The notes beneath the pieces were generated by a model that saw only the letters and a list, made by a program, of their open reading frames with translations, was not told the DNA's origin and made no database searches. A stretch of DNA of 64,000 nt, taken from assembly GCF_945859705.1 (NCBI RefSeq), contig NC_079136.1, forward strand, positions 2,893,501 through 2,957,500, in the 5' to 3' direction. A program made the translations under genes and the position numbers. Source of the stretch: Episyrphus balteatus. Lineage: Eukaryota; Arthropoda; Insecta; Diptera; Syrphidae. Below, one piece after another: positions 28,599 through 36,720 of this stretch; positions within the stretch are counted from its first letter, which is position 1; each line of letters starts with the position of its first letter.

Positions 28599-31500
28599 AT
28601 TACCGGACCCACTTTTCTTTTTCCATCATCGTAATGTCATGTAAAATTGTTATCTCGAGTTCGATTTTTTTTACGAATCCTAAACTTGCCCTATAGTACC
28701 TATATCGCAAGTAAAAAGAACAAGATCAAAGAGAAACGTCAAAAAGTCACACATTTTTTTACCGGAGACTCACGGTAGAAAATCTTCCTTCCCTTTTTTT
28801 TCGAACTTTATTTCTCCTTTGCTCTTATGTGCGTCTCGCGCTTTGCGTTTTCGTGTAGAAGGGGATTTAGTTTTACTATTGGTATATTTTTTATTATGCT
28901 TCTGATCGTTTTTTTCAGCCTAATTGACACACACCCTTAGTTTGATTTTACAATTGAAGCGTTTGGATGAAGAAGGGGGTAAGTGACATTTTTTCGATTT
29001 TCGGTTTTTTTTTTGAAAAATGAGGATGCCTTGCGAAAACTTAAATTTCCGTCTAATCTACGTCACGCTACGATTAGTATTTTCTTATTTAGCGCTTCTA
29101 TTTTTGGTATAAAAGGTTACTAACAACTAAAAATCGTATAATATGAGTGGAAGAATGGGGTAACAGCACTTAACTCCTTTTTGTGTGAAATAATAAAACC
29201 AAGACTTTTTCGTCCGAGAAAAAAATCGCATAATATTAGTGGAAGAATGGGGTAACAGCATTTAACTCCTTTTTGGGTGAAATAAAAAAACCAAGACTTT
29301 TTTGTCCGAGAAAAAAAGATAAAGCAGCTTTCTGTTGAGAAAATAAAAAAATTTAAAGGAACAAATGATGTTCATACCAAGGGATCACCATTGGGTTTAT
29401 CAAAAAGCTTTATCGGAACCATGCGAACAGAAAACAACTATTCAAAATAAAAAGAAAAAAAAAATGAATTTTGTTACTTAACCCCTTTGTATTCTTAAAA
29501 ATTCAAAATACTTATAAGCTTTTTGTGCAAGAAAGAGTTAACTACTCTTTTCCTTAAAAATTTTGTTTTTTTAAATATACCGAGCTACTGTTTTGAAATA
29601 AAATTAACATTGTTTAAAAGCTATTATTTTTCTTGTTTTATTAGTTTATTCAATTTTATTAAGATTGGAATACGAAAAAAGTTCTCAACAAAAAACTTTA
29701 ACGGCCAATTTCTTCACATAAGTCCTAAGTCAGCTTAACCGGTCTAGCTAGACCAGGTCCTAGCACTAGTACTCAGTCCTAAGGAAAAGTTAGGACCTGA
29801 GCATTTCTTCACATTTATAGGACCTGATATAAGTTCACAACGCGGTCCTAAGAATTAATACGTATAAAACTGGTCTAAATGTCATTCTGACAATATTTTG
29901 ATGCTTGAATGAATTAATTTTGATATTTAAGGGAAGTTTGCAAAATAAATATAGACAAAAAGTAAAAAAAATAATAAAAAAATTATTGAACAATAAAAAA
30001 AAATGTGGTGAAACTTTACAAGAAGTCAACAGGCAAAGAAATTCGATTTGCTTATCAAAAAATGTCACAGTCAAGAATTAATTCATGAGTGCTGAATTGT
30101 ATGATCTGGCCAATGTAGGAAATGCTGAGATACAGGATACCAAAACCGACGAAGGTGTAATTAAATACTCGAGGCATAAACGGATCCCTAACCTTAATGC
30201 AACAGTTTCGGACAGACATTTGTAACTTCATATGTATGTAACAAATATATGTTAACGAAAAGAATAATTAAAAAAAAATGCAGTCCAGTTATGGTCTTTT
30301 TTTTTTACTAATATCCGACTTTTAGAAAGATCGGAGAAAGTCCCTATACTTTTTTTGGACTTGTACCTACATCAAGTAGGTAAATTGTAAATTAAAAAAA
30401 AAATCATAAATCAACAAAAACGCACTTTTCAAGAGAAACAACAAGAAATTAAAAAAATCTGTCAGATATCTTTTAAAAAGACTGAAAAGACTGAAATCCA
30501 TTGCTTTTATTTAAGTACTAACCGCTAGACTACCGATTTTTAGGTCCTAACTTATACCGAGTCCTAACTAATACTCGGTACCAATTTGACAGTTCTAAGG
30601 CTTAGTACTTTTGTGAAGAAATCACTTGGTACCAATTTGAGTACCAACGAATGGTATAATAACCAGGTACTACCTAATTTTGAGGACCTAGCTAGGACCC
30701 AGTCCTACTAGTACTCGGTCCTAAATTGACAGTTCTAGGGCTTAGTACTTGAGTGAAGAAATGAGTTGATACCGATTTGAGTACTAACTTTAGGACTAGG
30801 ACCGGTGCTAACGCTAGGACTTTGTGAAGAAATTGGCCTTAAGTCCTTATATCTCGAAATTTTGCAAATGTCACTTAAAGCTGAAACACAATCACGCTTC
30901 AGGGCGTCGCTTCGTTGCGTTACGTTGAGAAATCCTCAAAGCGCGCTTCTGTCACTTTGACTTTGAACAGCTGATTGCAACATAAAATCTGCTGTCAAAT
31001 AAAAAAAACACAGTCACTCACAAAATTATTGGGCCAAGTCTTTATCTTGATTTAATTGTGGAAAAATGAAAAAGGATATTAATGTGTTTAAAAAATTCAT
31101 AGAAATTTGTTTATTCTTTAATCCTATAGTTATAAAAACAAAACCAATCAAAATATATTGTTTTTAACAATAAAACTCAGTCTAAAACATCATTAAATTT
31201 TTTTTTTTTAATACGTAAATTGTTTTTATTTAAAATATCTCGATGTCGTTTTTTTGTGCAAAATCTATATAGAGAAATTAAAAAACACACATAGTTTTGC
31301 AATAATTTATTTTTTTTTTTATTCACATTTGGCGCAATAATAATGTGGGTGACTGTAACTATGTCTGTTAAATGTCAGAAAGCGAGCAAAAGTTCAGTCT
31401 GGTTGAACTTTTGCTCGCTTTCTTACGTTTCCTTACGTTTGTCAAAAAAAGCGTACGTAAGAAAAGCGTCATTGTGTGAGGATACACAGATTTCCTATAG

Positions 31501-32918
31501 TTGAACTTTTCGCAGTTGTCAAAATCGACGGCAAAGCGTGATTGTGTTTCAGCTTTTATCCCCTTCTTCATCCAAACGCTTCAATTGTAAAATAAAAATA
31601 TCCCATCAACGCAGAAAAAAATGGGATTTTTTTGTTATAAAGCACAGGATTTTTTTTTATTGATGAAGAACACTGGCGGAAAATTTTTTTCATTCGGTTT
31701 TCAATTTCATTTTCAAAGAAAAAAGAAAAAAAAAAAAGAAAAGAAAAACTTTTCGCATTTTTCAATTTTCAAACAAAATTTTAAAATGTCAAACTTCCAA
31801 TTCATAAGTGTTTGTGCAAATCGGTGTAAATCTGACTAAAAATGTGGAGTAAATCCGGGGTACTCCGTAGTACTAAAATTACTCCGGAGTAATTTTATTT
31901 TTTACACTTTTGTGGCGTCAAAGAACACAAAACCTTCAAAAGTGCAAAAATAAGTACTAAAAGGGTACTCTCATTGGAGTGAAAGAAGACGACATAAATA
32001 AAACTTAACAAATAAACAAACAAAAAAAAAAATAGGAGGAGGAGGTTTCTTGACTTACCATTGACAATGTTTGGTTTAAGAAGAGTAACCTTTTCCGTAT
32101 GCAAATCTTCCAAAGTTGGAAATATCTGAAATAGAAAACTAGTTTAGTAACCTACAAACACAGAGATTCCTATACTTACATCTGAATCTTCTGCTTTCCT
32201 CTTCTCAATCGGTTCCTTAAATCTCTTTTGCAACTCAAAAATCTTTTCCTTAAAATCAGCAACTTTATCAATTTGCTTAACCGAAGCCAACACTGCCACA
32301 ATGTGGTCAATGAGTTTCTTCAGTTTGTCATTTTGCAAACCAAACTCAAAAGCTCTCTCAAAGATCAATATCAAATCCCCAGTCACATCGATAATATCAA
32401 TTTTACTCTCAATCCACATCTTCGAATGAGACGGGCCAAATAGTTTCTTGGTCAAATTGCTAATATTTCGATTGAGACATTCGTCTTCCACAAACACATG
32501 CATACAATCGGATATGAAATCAGGCAATTGGCGATTCAGACGCGCCAGATTGCCAAAGATCTTGACAATTAGAATAATCGAATCGATCTTTGTGTTGACA
32601 TTGAAACTGCGTAGAAACTCGGTTGTGCCAACTTCGAGGAATGCTTCGAGAAAATCCATTTCGGCCATGAGTTTGAGTTTTTTAAATGACAACGAGGATA
32701 CATTGGAACTAGAAAAATCATCTAAATTTTTTTTTTGGTTTGGTTGGAATGAATTTTTTTTAGTTGGAAATAGATTTATGATATTTTTTCTTACACATGG
32801 GTTCATAATTTGTGGCAGCTTCAATATATTCAACCGGTGGTTTGTCGTCTTTCTTTTTAATGCTTTTGACAATTTCATCTTCATCTTTGTTAAACCAATC
32901 TTCTTCGGAATCAGACAT
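10024..32918 (-). CDS. ZNFX1: ZNFX1-type SF1 RNA helicase, 10 coding exons, C-terminus not found
   Basis: Superfamily 1 helicase of the NFX1-type zinc finger-containing protein 1 family, known in other animals for RNA surveillance, small-RNA inheritance or antiviral sensing. Exons, 5' to 3' on the minus strand: 32918-32795, 32721-32180, 32125-32059, 19931-19552, 11989-11822, 11759-11223, 11165-11018, 10957-10599, 10536-10390, 10323-10024. All have GT-AG borders and phases fit at every junction, giving 924 codons. Motifs seen: Walker A GPPGTGKTEIS near residue 488, IFEEAAEV (motif II) near 657, GDHYQLRP near 682, DTQFRMRPEI, TVDNFQG near 839, and VALSRAK near 873. The start ATG at 32918 opens an acidic MSDSEEDW end. 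The Cys-rich zinc-finger region expected after the helicase core was not recognised in 1-10023; the last visible exon ends at a good donor (GTAAGT), so the gene continues left. Family assignment is firm; exact orthology is inferred. Confidence 0.9.
12036..12481. mobile_element. MITE, 446 bp, TAGGGCGTTC ends
   Basis: Ends are TAGGGCGTTCTTTATTT and AATAACGAACGCCCTA. An inner inverted repeat pairs TTTTCTAGGACCAGGGATTT (about 12300) with its complement near 12455, including GGGCATGCATG / CATGCATGTCC. It lies in helicase intron 4, just beyond exon 5. Confidence 0.6.
14314..14470 (+). repeat. BEL 5' LTR, 3' portion (157-bp direct repeat)
   Basis: Runs from TAAGATCATTTAATAAAAG to AAATTGTAATCAA-type sequence and is repeated without difference at 17892-18048. 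It contains AATAAA at 14325 and again near the 3' end, consistent with an LTR polyadenylation region. The full 5' LTR probably begins at 14154. Confidence 0.85.
14593..15222 (+). CDS. BEL/Pao gag-like ORF (N-terminal part)
   Basis: 209-residue frame with a charged, helical N-terminus typical of insect Pao/BEL Gag. Its TAA stop at 15220-15222 overlaps the ATG of the next frame (TAATG), which lies in another reading frame. In many relatives Gag and Pol form one ORF, so this is either a lineage-specific split or a frameshift in this copy. Both strands were inspected; antisense frames here are shadows. Confidence 0.65.
   Translation: MVATIEELTNQQEAVGKEICTLARNYGKDGPGRKTLDYLNARWTRLNELWEVFDNVDSEIRDNYPQVTEHEYFTKGFYDGVKKIHDQMKDDIIKRFAVAEEEKSDGAIEETAAVHPQPEQLKEALLGPAAVKPPAGHSEGVTAAISKFNIPPGLTIKPTLIDDTSVKVNRMTTDSKFRLLCKIFQGGLNKCPLKLRETLPQEFNQKTKP
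15222..17894 (+). CDS. BEL/Pao Gag-Pol ORF, truncated within reverse transcriptase
   Basis: 890-residue frame. In order: capsid-like DUF1759 region with IPKFDGSYLNWPQFFDLY near residue 70; Cys/His knuckles around residues 255-320; aspartic protease with LDSGSQ near 388; reverse transcriptase with VVFDASAK near 678, TGDISKMYRQI and YVDD near 798. It ends soon after the palm at the inverted repeat; the last ~15 codons are the return arm of that repeat, not native pol. RNase H and integrase are absent. Confidence 0.85.
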   Translation: MTNWDEITTTYRRLGGDAAVEDIQLYFELQDELDLRITWLPTNTLPAETVQMNQGRATTIKLPKIEIPKFDGSYLNWPQFFDLYKQMVHNQPIAPAQKLYFLKTNLTGDAQNLIQHFHATDDNYELAWNTLVDRFNNKRLLLSAQLSRLFQSNTIVDTVRSLKRLHDTTKEVIQAINNLGYDTSGWDPLVVHLLLEKMDKDTRMLFEESLQAPRITPTLTQLLEFVECRFQALETVKSDERKKAVTTASENREVSNCPYCKTNNHKIFNCKKFINLSVEDRNQQVRKLQLCTNCLQGHRFPSCQQQRRCKVCNGKHNTLLHYPNKKDVNVKNPASGKCDNIIGRVGEFPSGSHNNNSLGVVLKGREVYLATAIVNVVSSKGTRIPCRAMLDSGSQLHFITTSLAQQLGSIKRRKDIPISGIGGRESQANFVINVHLESRTSSYKRTIETSIMPKISDYMATASLDRQTLQLPSNILLADPNTISSNRIDLLIGAELFFELLLPGEFKISNNLPLLRNTRLGWVLAGSAVDSSQNSHCHSVSKPSLRTLDKMVRSLWESENFEVESKVYSEEEFKCEKHFNDNVETTRQGQYIVRLPFKKDPNQTLGGSKEIAKKRFYSLERKLEKNADLKESYTNFMEEYERLGHMTAIQELDIPKSNYFLPHHCVIKPESSSTKLRVVFDASAKTTSGYSLNDTLMVGPTVQSDLFSVIANFRLHKYVFTGDISKMYRQILIHPKDRAYQHILWRPDPKSTLRTYQLNTVTYGMASASYLSTRCLVKLADDFQHIYPNASKIITKNIYVDDCLTGADSLEEAKLLLNETIKLLSQGNFNLTKFCSNDPRILENIPMQDRERMLTIYQSEVIKTLGLVWDPIEDTFNWVPNQTKGFNDLL
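17798..17889 (+). repeat. 43-bp perfect inverted repeat at BEL deletion junction
   Basis: Arms 17798-17840 and 17847-17889 are exact reverse complements around a 6-base spacer GACACA. The left arm is normal pol sequence and the right arm is its fold-back copy; LTR sequence follows two bases later. Confidence 0.9.
17892..18048 (+). repeat. BEL 3' LTR, 5'-truncated
   Basis: Second copy of the 157-bp repeat. It starts abruptly at TAAGATCATT right after the fold-back junction and lacks the first part of the LTR. Confidence 0.85.
19127..19259. repeat. short inverted-repeat element
   Basis: Arms of about 48 bp (19127-19175 and 19211-19259) are imperfect inverted copies: AGAAATCCGTCGCGTCGGAG versus CTCTGACGGATTACC, and GATTTCATACGAA versus TCGGATGAAATC. 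The 5' end of the window carries a related end. Confidence 0.45.
19552..19931 (-). CDS. ZNFX1: ZNFX1-like helicase, exon 4
   Basis: A 380-bp internal exon isolated between a 12.1-kb and a 7.6-kb intron. It encodes KYASVEEYLSIQKNLLREDF and continues through IAPLRTAVLSMRG to AETMNQGY. It enters in phase 1 and leaves in phase 0. The LLREDFxxPLR block is the conserved pre-helicase segment of ZNFX1 proteins. The acceptor lies just above 19931 and the donor GTAAGT lies below 19552. Confidence 0.87.
20190..20780 (+). pseudogene. decayed non-LTR retrotransposon fragment (reverse transcriptase)
   Basis: Translating across frames gives VGLPQGAILS and then a palm/thumb-like stretch ending in VELEYVNNIKYLSVF and LTFKDYLCKKISKKIG. 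These resemble the region after the catalytic motif of jockey-type elements. It contains stops and frame breaks. It lies in helicase intron 3. Confidence 0.5.
21704..22426. mobile_element. TTAA-flanked fold-back MITE, 723 bp
   Basis: TTAA at 21700-21703 and 22427-22430 flank ends GGGGTTATATCTAGTTGTAA and TTACAACTAGATATAACCCC. The arms run about 215 bp with few mismatches (21704-21920 and 22210-22426), including TAGTAGATCTCCTAGACGAC and its complement. The TTAA target duplication is that of piggyBac-type transposases. No transposase is present. Confidence 0.75.
23036..23172. mobile_element. small MITE, 137 bp, GGCCCAATTTATTCAC ends
   Basis: Left end TTAA then GGCCCAATTTATTCACTCTC; right end GAGTGTGAATAAATTGGGCC. 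Both subterminal parts read as ATTTAATGG / TTAAAG inverted. A degenerate end of the same family is at 26758-26798 (TGGAGTGTGAATAAATTAAG). Confidence 0.6.
23184..23729. mobile_element. second MITE of the GGCCAATTTATT family, 546 bp
   Basis: Begins TTAA GGGCCAATTTATTGAGC and ends GAGTCAATAAATTGGGCC. It lies immediately beside the 137-bp relative, and AATGGAGA/TTTAAA subterminal sequence is shared. No coding capacity. Confidence 0.5.
23740..24730 (-). pseudogene. non-LTR retrotransposon 3' fragment (jockey-like)
   Basis: Minus-strand reading gives GVPQGSHLGPFLFILAINDV (about 24660), FADDMKIF (about 24565), LNPVKCQTITFSRKR, FKDLGVQFNSNLEFTEHINF, then the C-terminal NNDIFIHQLIIGQLDAPDLL near 23980. 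Motif order is that of a jockey-type reverse transcriptase. Stops and frameshifts show it is dead and 5'-truncated. Confidence 0.7.
25117..25252. mobile_element. MITE, 136 bp, TCTGCTTCTACACGAAGACG ends
   Basis: Left TCTGCTTCTACACGAAGACG and right CGTCTTCGTGTAGAAGCAGA are exact complements. A partial related end occurs at 28829-28866 (TTTTCGTGTAGAAGGGG). Confidence 0.65.
25591..27844. repeat. dispersed repeat, CTAGCTAACCCCACCCGC start, TATATATAAGAT end
   Basis: Begins CTAGCTAACCCCACCCGCTT and ends with the same ~280 bp as the copy at 6824-8635. The middle is interrupted by other repeats: 26329-26390 is part of the GGGGTCGAATTAC family, and 26611-27396 contains several TCGGGACAA units with CTGGC-containing ends. 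Confidence 0.45.
28538..28598. repeat. (RGAC)n microsatellite
   Basis: About 15 units of AGAC/GGAC. It follows AT-rich sequence with CGTTAGAGCCGTTTTTGAAA. A (GTCY)n tract inside a dispersed repeat is typical of dipteran mini-me/INE-1 type elements; that link is inference. Confidence 0.7.
29130..29312. repeat. two tandem ~92-bp units
   Basis: 29130-29221 and 29222-29312 are near-identical in direct orientation; each includes GTGGAAGAATGGGGTAACAG and CCAAGACTTTTT. They differ at a handful of bases. Confidence 0.7.
29702..30838. mobile_element. TTAA-flanked MITE with subterminal TCCTA repeats, 1.14 kb
   Basis: TTAA at 29698-29701 and 30839-30842 flank GGCCAATTTCTTCACA and TGTGAAGAAATTGGCC. Both subterminal regions (29720-29870 and 30530-30830) are crowded with TCCTAG/TCCTAA and GGTCCTA motifs and internal AAGAAAT(C/G)A units. 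Terminal sequence resembles the 23036 MITE family with TTATTC replaced by TTCTTC. Confidence 0.65.
30879..31554. mobile_element. MITE, about 676 bp, AGCTGAAACACAATCACGCT ends
   Basis: Left AGCTGAAACACAATCACGCT follows TTAA; right AGCGTGATTGTGTTTCAGCT is its exact complement. A strong hairpin lies inside: arms 31378-31396 and 31404-31422 (GAAAGCGAGCAAAAGTTCA) with a 7-base loop. Confidence 0.65.
32059..32918 (-). CDS. ZNFX1: ZNFX1-like helicase, exons 1-3 (N-terminal region)
   Basis: Exon 1 (32918-32795) ends in phase 1. The acceptor that keeps frame is the TTTAG just before 32721, not the nearer CTAG at 32709, which would shift frame. Exon 2 (32721-32180) encodes an alpha-helical region of about 180 residues typical of the N-terminus of this family. 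Exon 3 (32125-32059, 67 bp) encodes FPTLEDLHTEKV and LKPNIVNG. The codon split after NG joins exactly to KYASVEEYL of exon 4 across a 12.1-kb intron. The motif LxPNIVxG(K/P)Y, followed by a stretch containing LLREDF, is a family hallmark, so this junction is well supported. Confidence 0.88.
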
Positions 32919-33061
32919 TGTTTTTTTTTTTTTTGTATATATTTAAATTAAATTAATAAATAAAATATTCTTAAACATAAAACATTAATTTTAGTAGAAA
33001 ATAAACTGTTAACAAGAGATGGAAAATTTTTGCACAACCGGTACCACTACAAAAGGACCAG

Positions 33062-33069
33062 TATATATA
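33062..33069 (-). promoter_or_regulatory. TATA-like box upstream of the ZNFX1-like gene
   Basis: The minus strand reads CTATATATACTGG here, about 145 nt upstream of the ATG at 32918. It is suitably placed for a start site near 33030-33040 and a 5'UTR of about 110-120 nt. AT-rich context makes chance matches common. Confidence 0.25.
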
Positions 33070-33280
33070 GCGATGCGGTAGATTTTTTGACATACAAAAT
33101 TTCCCAGTTTTTTTATGACAGATGAGTTTTGAAATAGAGGGAAATTTGAATTTGTTTGGAGGTATGTTTGATTAATAATTCAATAATTGCATTTAAGGTA
33201 GATAACCTACTATGTACGTAATTGAATAATTGAAATAAAAATTGTTTCAATTTATAGCCTGTATATTCATATAATATTTC

Positions 33281-33385
33281 GGTCTCTATTGAATCAGTAA
33301 AAAAAGATAGGGAAACATAGCAACCATACGTTATCGAACGTATGCCGTGATTCGACCTCTGTTTTCACTAGAGCCCAAATGAGAT
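33281..33385. repeat. repeat of the ATAGCAACCATACG family
   Basis: Shares AATCAGTA, AAAAAGATAGGG and ACATAGCAACCATACG with 37941-38026, in the same orientation. It then continues GAACGTATGCCGT-ATTCGACC in both. A third, shorter relative is at 26329-26390. Confidence 0.55.
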
Positions 33386-33836
33386 AATTTCGCAAATTAT
33401 CTTATGCCGGATTTACATAACTCGTCGCCTCAATAAAATAATGTCGTATGTTACATTCGGCTACTTTTGGGAAAATGCAATTAAAGTTCAGATTTTTTTT
33501 TTTTTCTCGAAAACTGTACGGTCAATTTTTTTAAAAATATCATGACATTGACTTAATATATATGGACTGCTAGAAGCATATTCAGGTTGGTTCCACTTGT
33601 TTCTTCGCGATACTAGCGCCCTAAAAAAAAGCGGAGAATAAGTGCAACATTTTTGACGAAGTGCGAAAGGAACAAATATAGAAAAACAGAGAAAGCACTA
33701 CCTTTTAACGACAGATGTCACTCACTAAAAGTTTCCTCTTTTCGCCGTCTAAGGTTATACCGCTAGTAGAGCTAGAAAGATGTGGAATCATTTTTTTTCA
33801 ATTTTTGTATGGAAAAGTCAAACGACTAGCAGTCCA

Positions 33837-34807
33837 TATCCCAAGTAACAATTTAGGTCTCATAAGGGTCAATGCAAGCTATTTTTTGACTTGTTTAAGA
33901 AGAAGGATAAGTCTTATGCAAATCATTTTGGCGCACATTACCAAATTTCCCCAAGACCTTCCTCCACAGGCAATCCACAAGCTAATAGCTTGTGACGAAC
34001 AGCGTAAAACGACCTTATGCAGGCCTTTTTACAAAACAATGAAACATTTTAGGGAAACTATAGCTTCGCTAAGGAAACTATCATTTGCATTGGATGTTAT
34101 AATAAGGCCTTATGGAGGTTGTTATAAGATGTTGAATTTATGAATAAAAAAAAAGATTTTATTGATTTTTTTTCTTTTAATTTTTTTCTATTTTGTTTTT
34201 TCTTCTTTTTTGGCCATGTCAATGCTTTTCCTGTCGTTCTGAAATGGAAAGAATTTTATTTTAATTGAAAAAGAACACATTTTTTTTTATTTCACAAATG
34301 GCCCCGCCAGGAATCGATCCCACGTACCTCTACATACCAAGCCAGCACCTTACCAGTAGACCATACTCGAATATTAAAGATGAGTGGAAAAAAGGGAGCT
34401 AATTGAAACCTCACATAAAAATGCAATGTTTTTTTCTAAAGTGTTACAAACATTGCATATCTGTAGGATAAAAACTTTGCATACTTATTGGTGAAAAACA
34501 TTGCATACTTGAGAGATGAAAACATTGCATACTTACAAGAACCTCTTGGAACAGGTCTTATGAAAGCCTTCTGTCACTTGAAAATAGAAGGCTTCTTTAA
34601 AACGGTTCAAACAGGTCTTATGAAGGTCTTCTTTAACTTATATTTACAAGGCTTTTTCTAAACACTTCCAGATGTCCTTAAGGAGACCTCCTTTGTTTCC
34701 AAAATGGATGATTTGCGTAAGTAAGCCTTAAACTAAATTTATACAAACTATAGCTTGCCGAATCGAAGAAAATGGACCTTATGCAAGTAAAATTGTTACT
34801 TGGGATA
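33837..34807. mobile_element. MITE, about 0.97 kb, TATCCCAAGTAACAATTT ends, carrying a tRNA-like block
   Basis: Left TATCCCAAGTAACAATTT and right AAATTGTTACTTGGGATA are complements. The interior has repeated AGGTCTTATGAA and AAGGCTTCTTT-type units and four ACATTGCATA motifs near 34420-34530. An open frame at 33715-34143 overlaps the end and is not credible. Confidence 0.6.
34300..34370 (-). repeat. tRNA-like (SINE-head or tRNA pseudogene) sequence
   Basis: Minus strand reads TATGGTCTACTGGTAAGGTG (A-box-like), GGGATCGATTCC (B-box-like) and GGCGGGGCCA at the 3' end, spaced as in a tRNA gene. The 5' acceptor strand does not pair with the 3' one and no clean anticodon stem forms, so it is not a functional tRNA. 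Confidence 0.5.
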
Positions 34808-35472
34808 TAGTAGGTCAATGTATCATGACATATACAAAAAATATTTGTCTATTGAAATTTGTTAGAATTATTTCAATATTCCAATCCAGAAACAAATAAT
34901 AGTCAATTTTCTCCAATATGCCGATGTCGTATGTAACGTTTTCACAGAAACTATTTGTTAGCCAAACACATACGACAAATTGATGACACATACGACAAAA
35001 ATAAGCAAAGTTTAATTCGACACTTGTTTACGACATACGACAAATAGATGTCAAATTCCATGCGAAAAAACATAGAAGAAGTTTTTTTCTTTTAAAACAA
35101 CTAACGTTAATTTATTAACTTTTTTAAATCACATTGACTCTCAGTAATCATGGTATAAAAAGAGAAGGTATGATCATTAGAAAAAACTCAGTATCGAGAA
35201 CTGTCAAAACTTATGGCTACTTAAGGTTTTGACAGCCCAGCCCATTGAAATTGTTGTTGTAAACAAATTTATCTTGGAAATTGTTGTTGCTTTTGACTTT
35301 GCCAAATGCCAAACGTCAAAACCTTATTACCCCATTTTGTAAGATGGCGGGTCTAATGATCATACCTTGTCTTTTTATACCATGTTTAGTAATAACCCGA
35401 GTTTAGAGAAACTCGATTTTAACAAAAAAAAAATCAATGGTAAGATAACATACATCTAACTTCTAAACTTAA

Positions 35473-35622
35473 GGCTTGGCCACACCGAAGGGTACATACG
35501 GTAGCGGTACGGGTAATTGTATGAAAAAAATTCCACATCTGAACGTTGATGTGTCAGTTTTGAATTTTTTTCATACAAGTACCCGTACCGCTACCGCATG
35601 TACCCTTCGGTGTGGCCAAGCC
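35473..35622. mobile_element. palindromic MITE, 150 bp
   Basis: Arms of about 60 bp: GGCTTGGCCACACCGAAGGG after TTAA, and CCCTTCGGTGTGGCCAAGCC before TTTA. Inner GGTAGCGGTACGGGTA pairs with TACCCGTACCGCTACC. Confidence 0.75.
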
Positions 35623-35726
35623 TTTAGAATTGGTTTAGAAGCAGTTCACCTATAAAATGATAGAACTTTTTTAATTTGGAAGTGAGATTGTTAAAATCGA
35701 GGTTTCGCTAAATTCGGATATATTAA

Positions 35727-35955
35727 GGCTTAACTACATACACCACTTTTTGAAAAAGTACAAAAGTGAAAATATTTTTTTTCTGGCTAGTGCAATTGTT
35801 TTATGAAAAAGAGTATACAAATTATTTTTTAGACCAAAAAATAAGCTTTCTGCATAATTTTTTTTAATTTTCCAGCCCGAACAACCATTCAAAAATGCGT
35901 TTGAAAATTTTCACTTTTGTACTTTTTCACTTTTTGAGCCAATGTAGTTAAGGCT
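35727..35955. mobile_element. MITE copy 1 of the CTTAACTACA family
   Basis: Follows TTAA. The left is GGCTTAACTACATACACCAC and the right CCAATGTAGTTAAGGC; inner AAAGTACAAAAGTGAAAAT pairs with its complement. Related copies are at 39171-39397 and 39828-40070. Confidence 0.65.
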
Positions 35956-36494
35956 TTACTATGGGCTATGCTTCACAACAAAATTCTTTCTTAAAGAGAA
36001 ACTAAAGTAAATAGAAAAAAAATAATAGGTACTTTATTTTTAAAGCAATTTTAGAATTAATGAGATCACAGTTTACTAAAATTGAGTTACTGTTCAAGTT
36101 GAATTAAGATTATTAAAGTTTAAAGATAGAACGATAAAAGCTTCATACTAAATTTTGTTCATGCATTTACATGAGTTCAATTTATGGAAGATTTTAATGT
36201 TGGCAATGTATTGCCAACATTTAATTTTTTAAGTACACAAATTCAGTCCACAGACGAAATAATTATTGTAGTTGTTTCGTTTTGATTTGACGTTTTAAAA
36301 ATTTGCCAAAAAAAGTGAACAAGTTCTTTTTTTTTCTAAAATGGCATAATTTGGAAAATTGGTGCCAGCACAGTGTTTACACATAGCCAAATTTTCTATG
36401 CCATTTTTTTTTTGGCAAAAATATTGCCAGTATTGAAAGCGTTTATACGATGAAACGAAAAATGACATTATAGTCTGTTTTCACAAGATTCCAA

Positions 36495-36586
36495 ATGAGA
36501 TCTTGCTTTTCATCAGGATCACGATTCGTGATCCTGATGAAAAGCAATATCACTATTTGTGATCCTGATGAAAAGCAAGATCTCAT
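36495..36586. repeat. nested hairpins, GATCCTGATGAAAAGCAA
   Basis: Inner hairpin arms 36503-36524 and 36526-36547 are exact complements with a one-base loop. A second copy of the right arm makes an alternative outer hairpin, 36495-36522 with 36559-36586. Confidence 0.75.
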
Positions 36587-36720
36587 GTAGTTGTTGTAAT
36601 ACGTGTTAATTAATGATCTATATGGGTCAAGTGGGATAATAAAAAACGCCTATTGATGATTAACGACAAAAAGATCTTTTTCCGTTCAAAATGTCAGCAT
36701 AATTAGGTCAGTTAAAATAT

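Noticed and set aside
32144..32884. Single 246-codon frame as the helicase N-terminus
   Set aside because: It reads through the 73-bp intron 32722-32794 and past the donor at 32179; spliced phases give the proper N-terminus MSDSEEDW.
32448..32951. 167-codon plus-strand frame
   Set aside because: Exact antisense shadow of exons 1-2 of the ZNFX1-like gene.
33715..34143. 142-codon plus-strand frame
   Set aside because: Runs across the end of a MITE and its repetitive interior; no family resemblance and no splice context.
34300..34370. Functional tRNA gene
   Set aside because: Box-like motifs are present, but the acceptor and anticodon stems do not pair.
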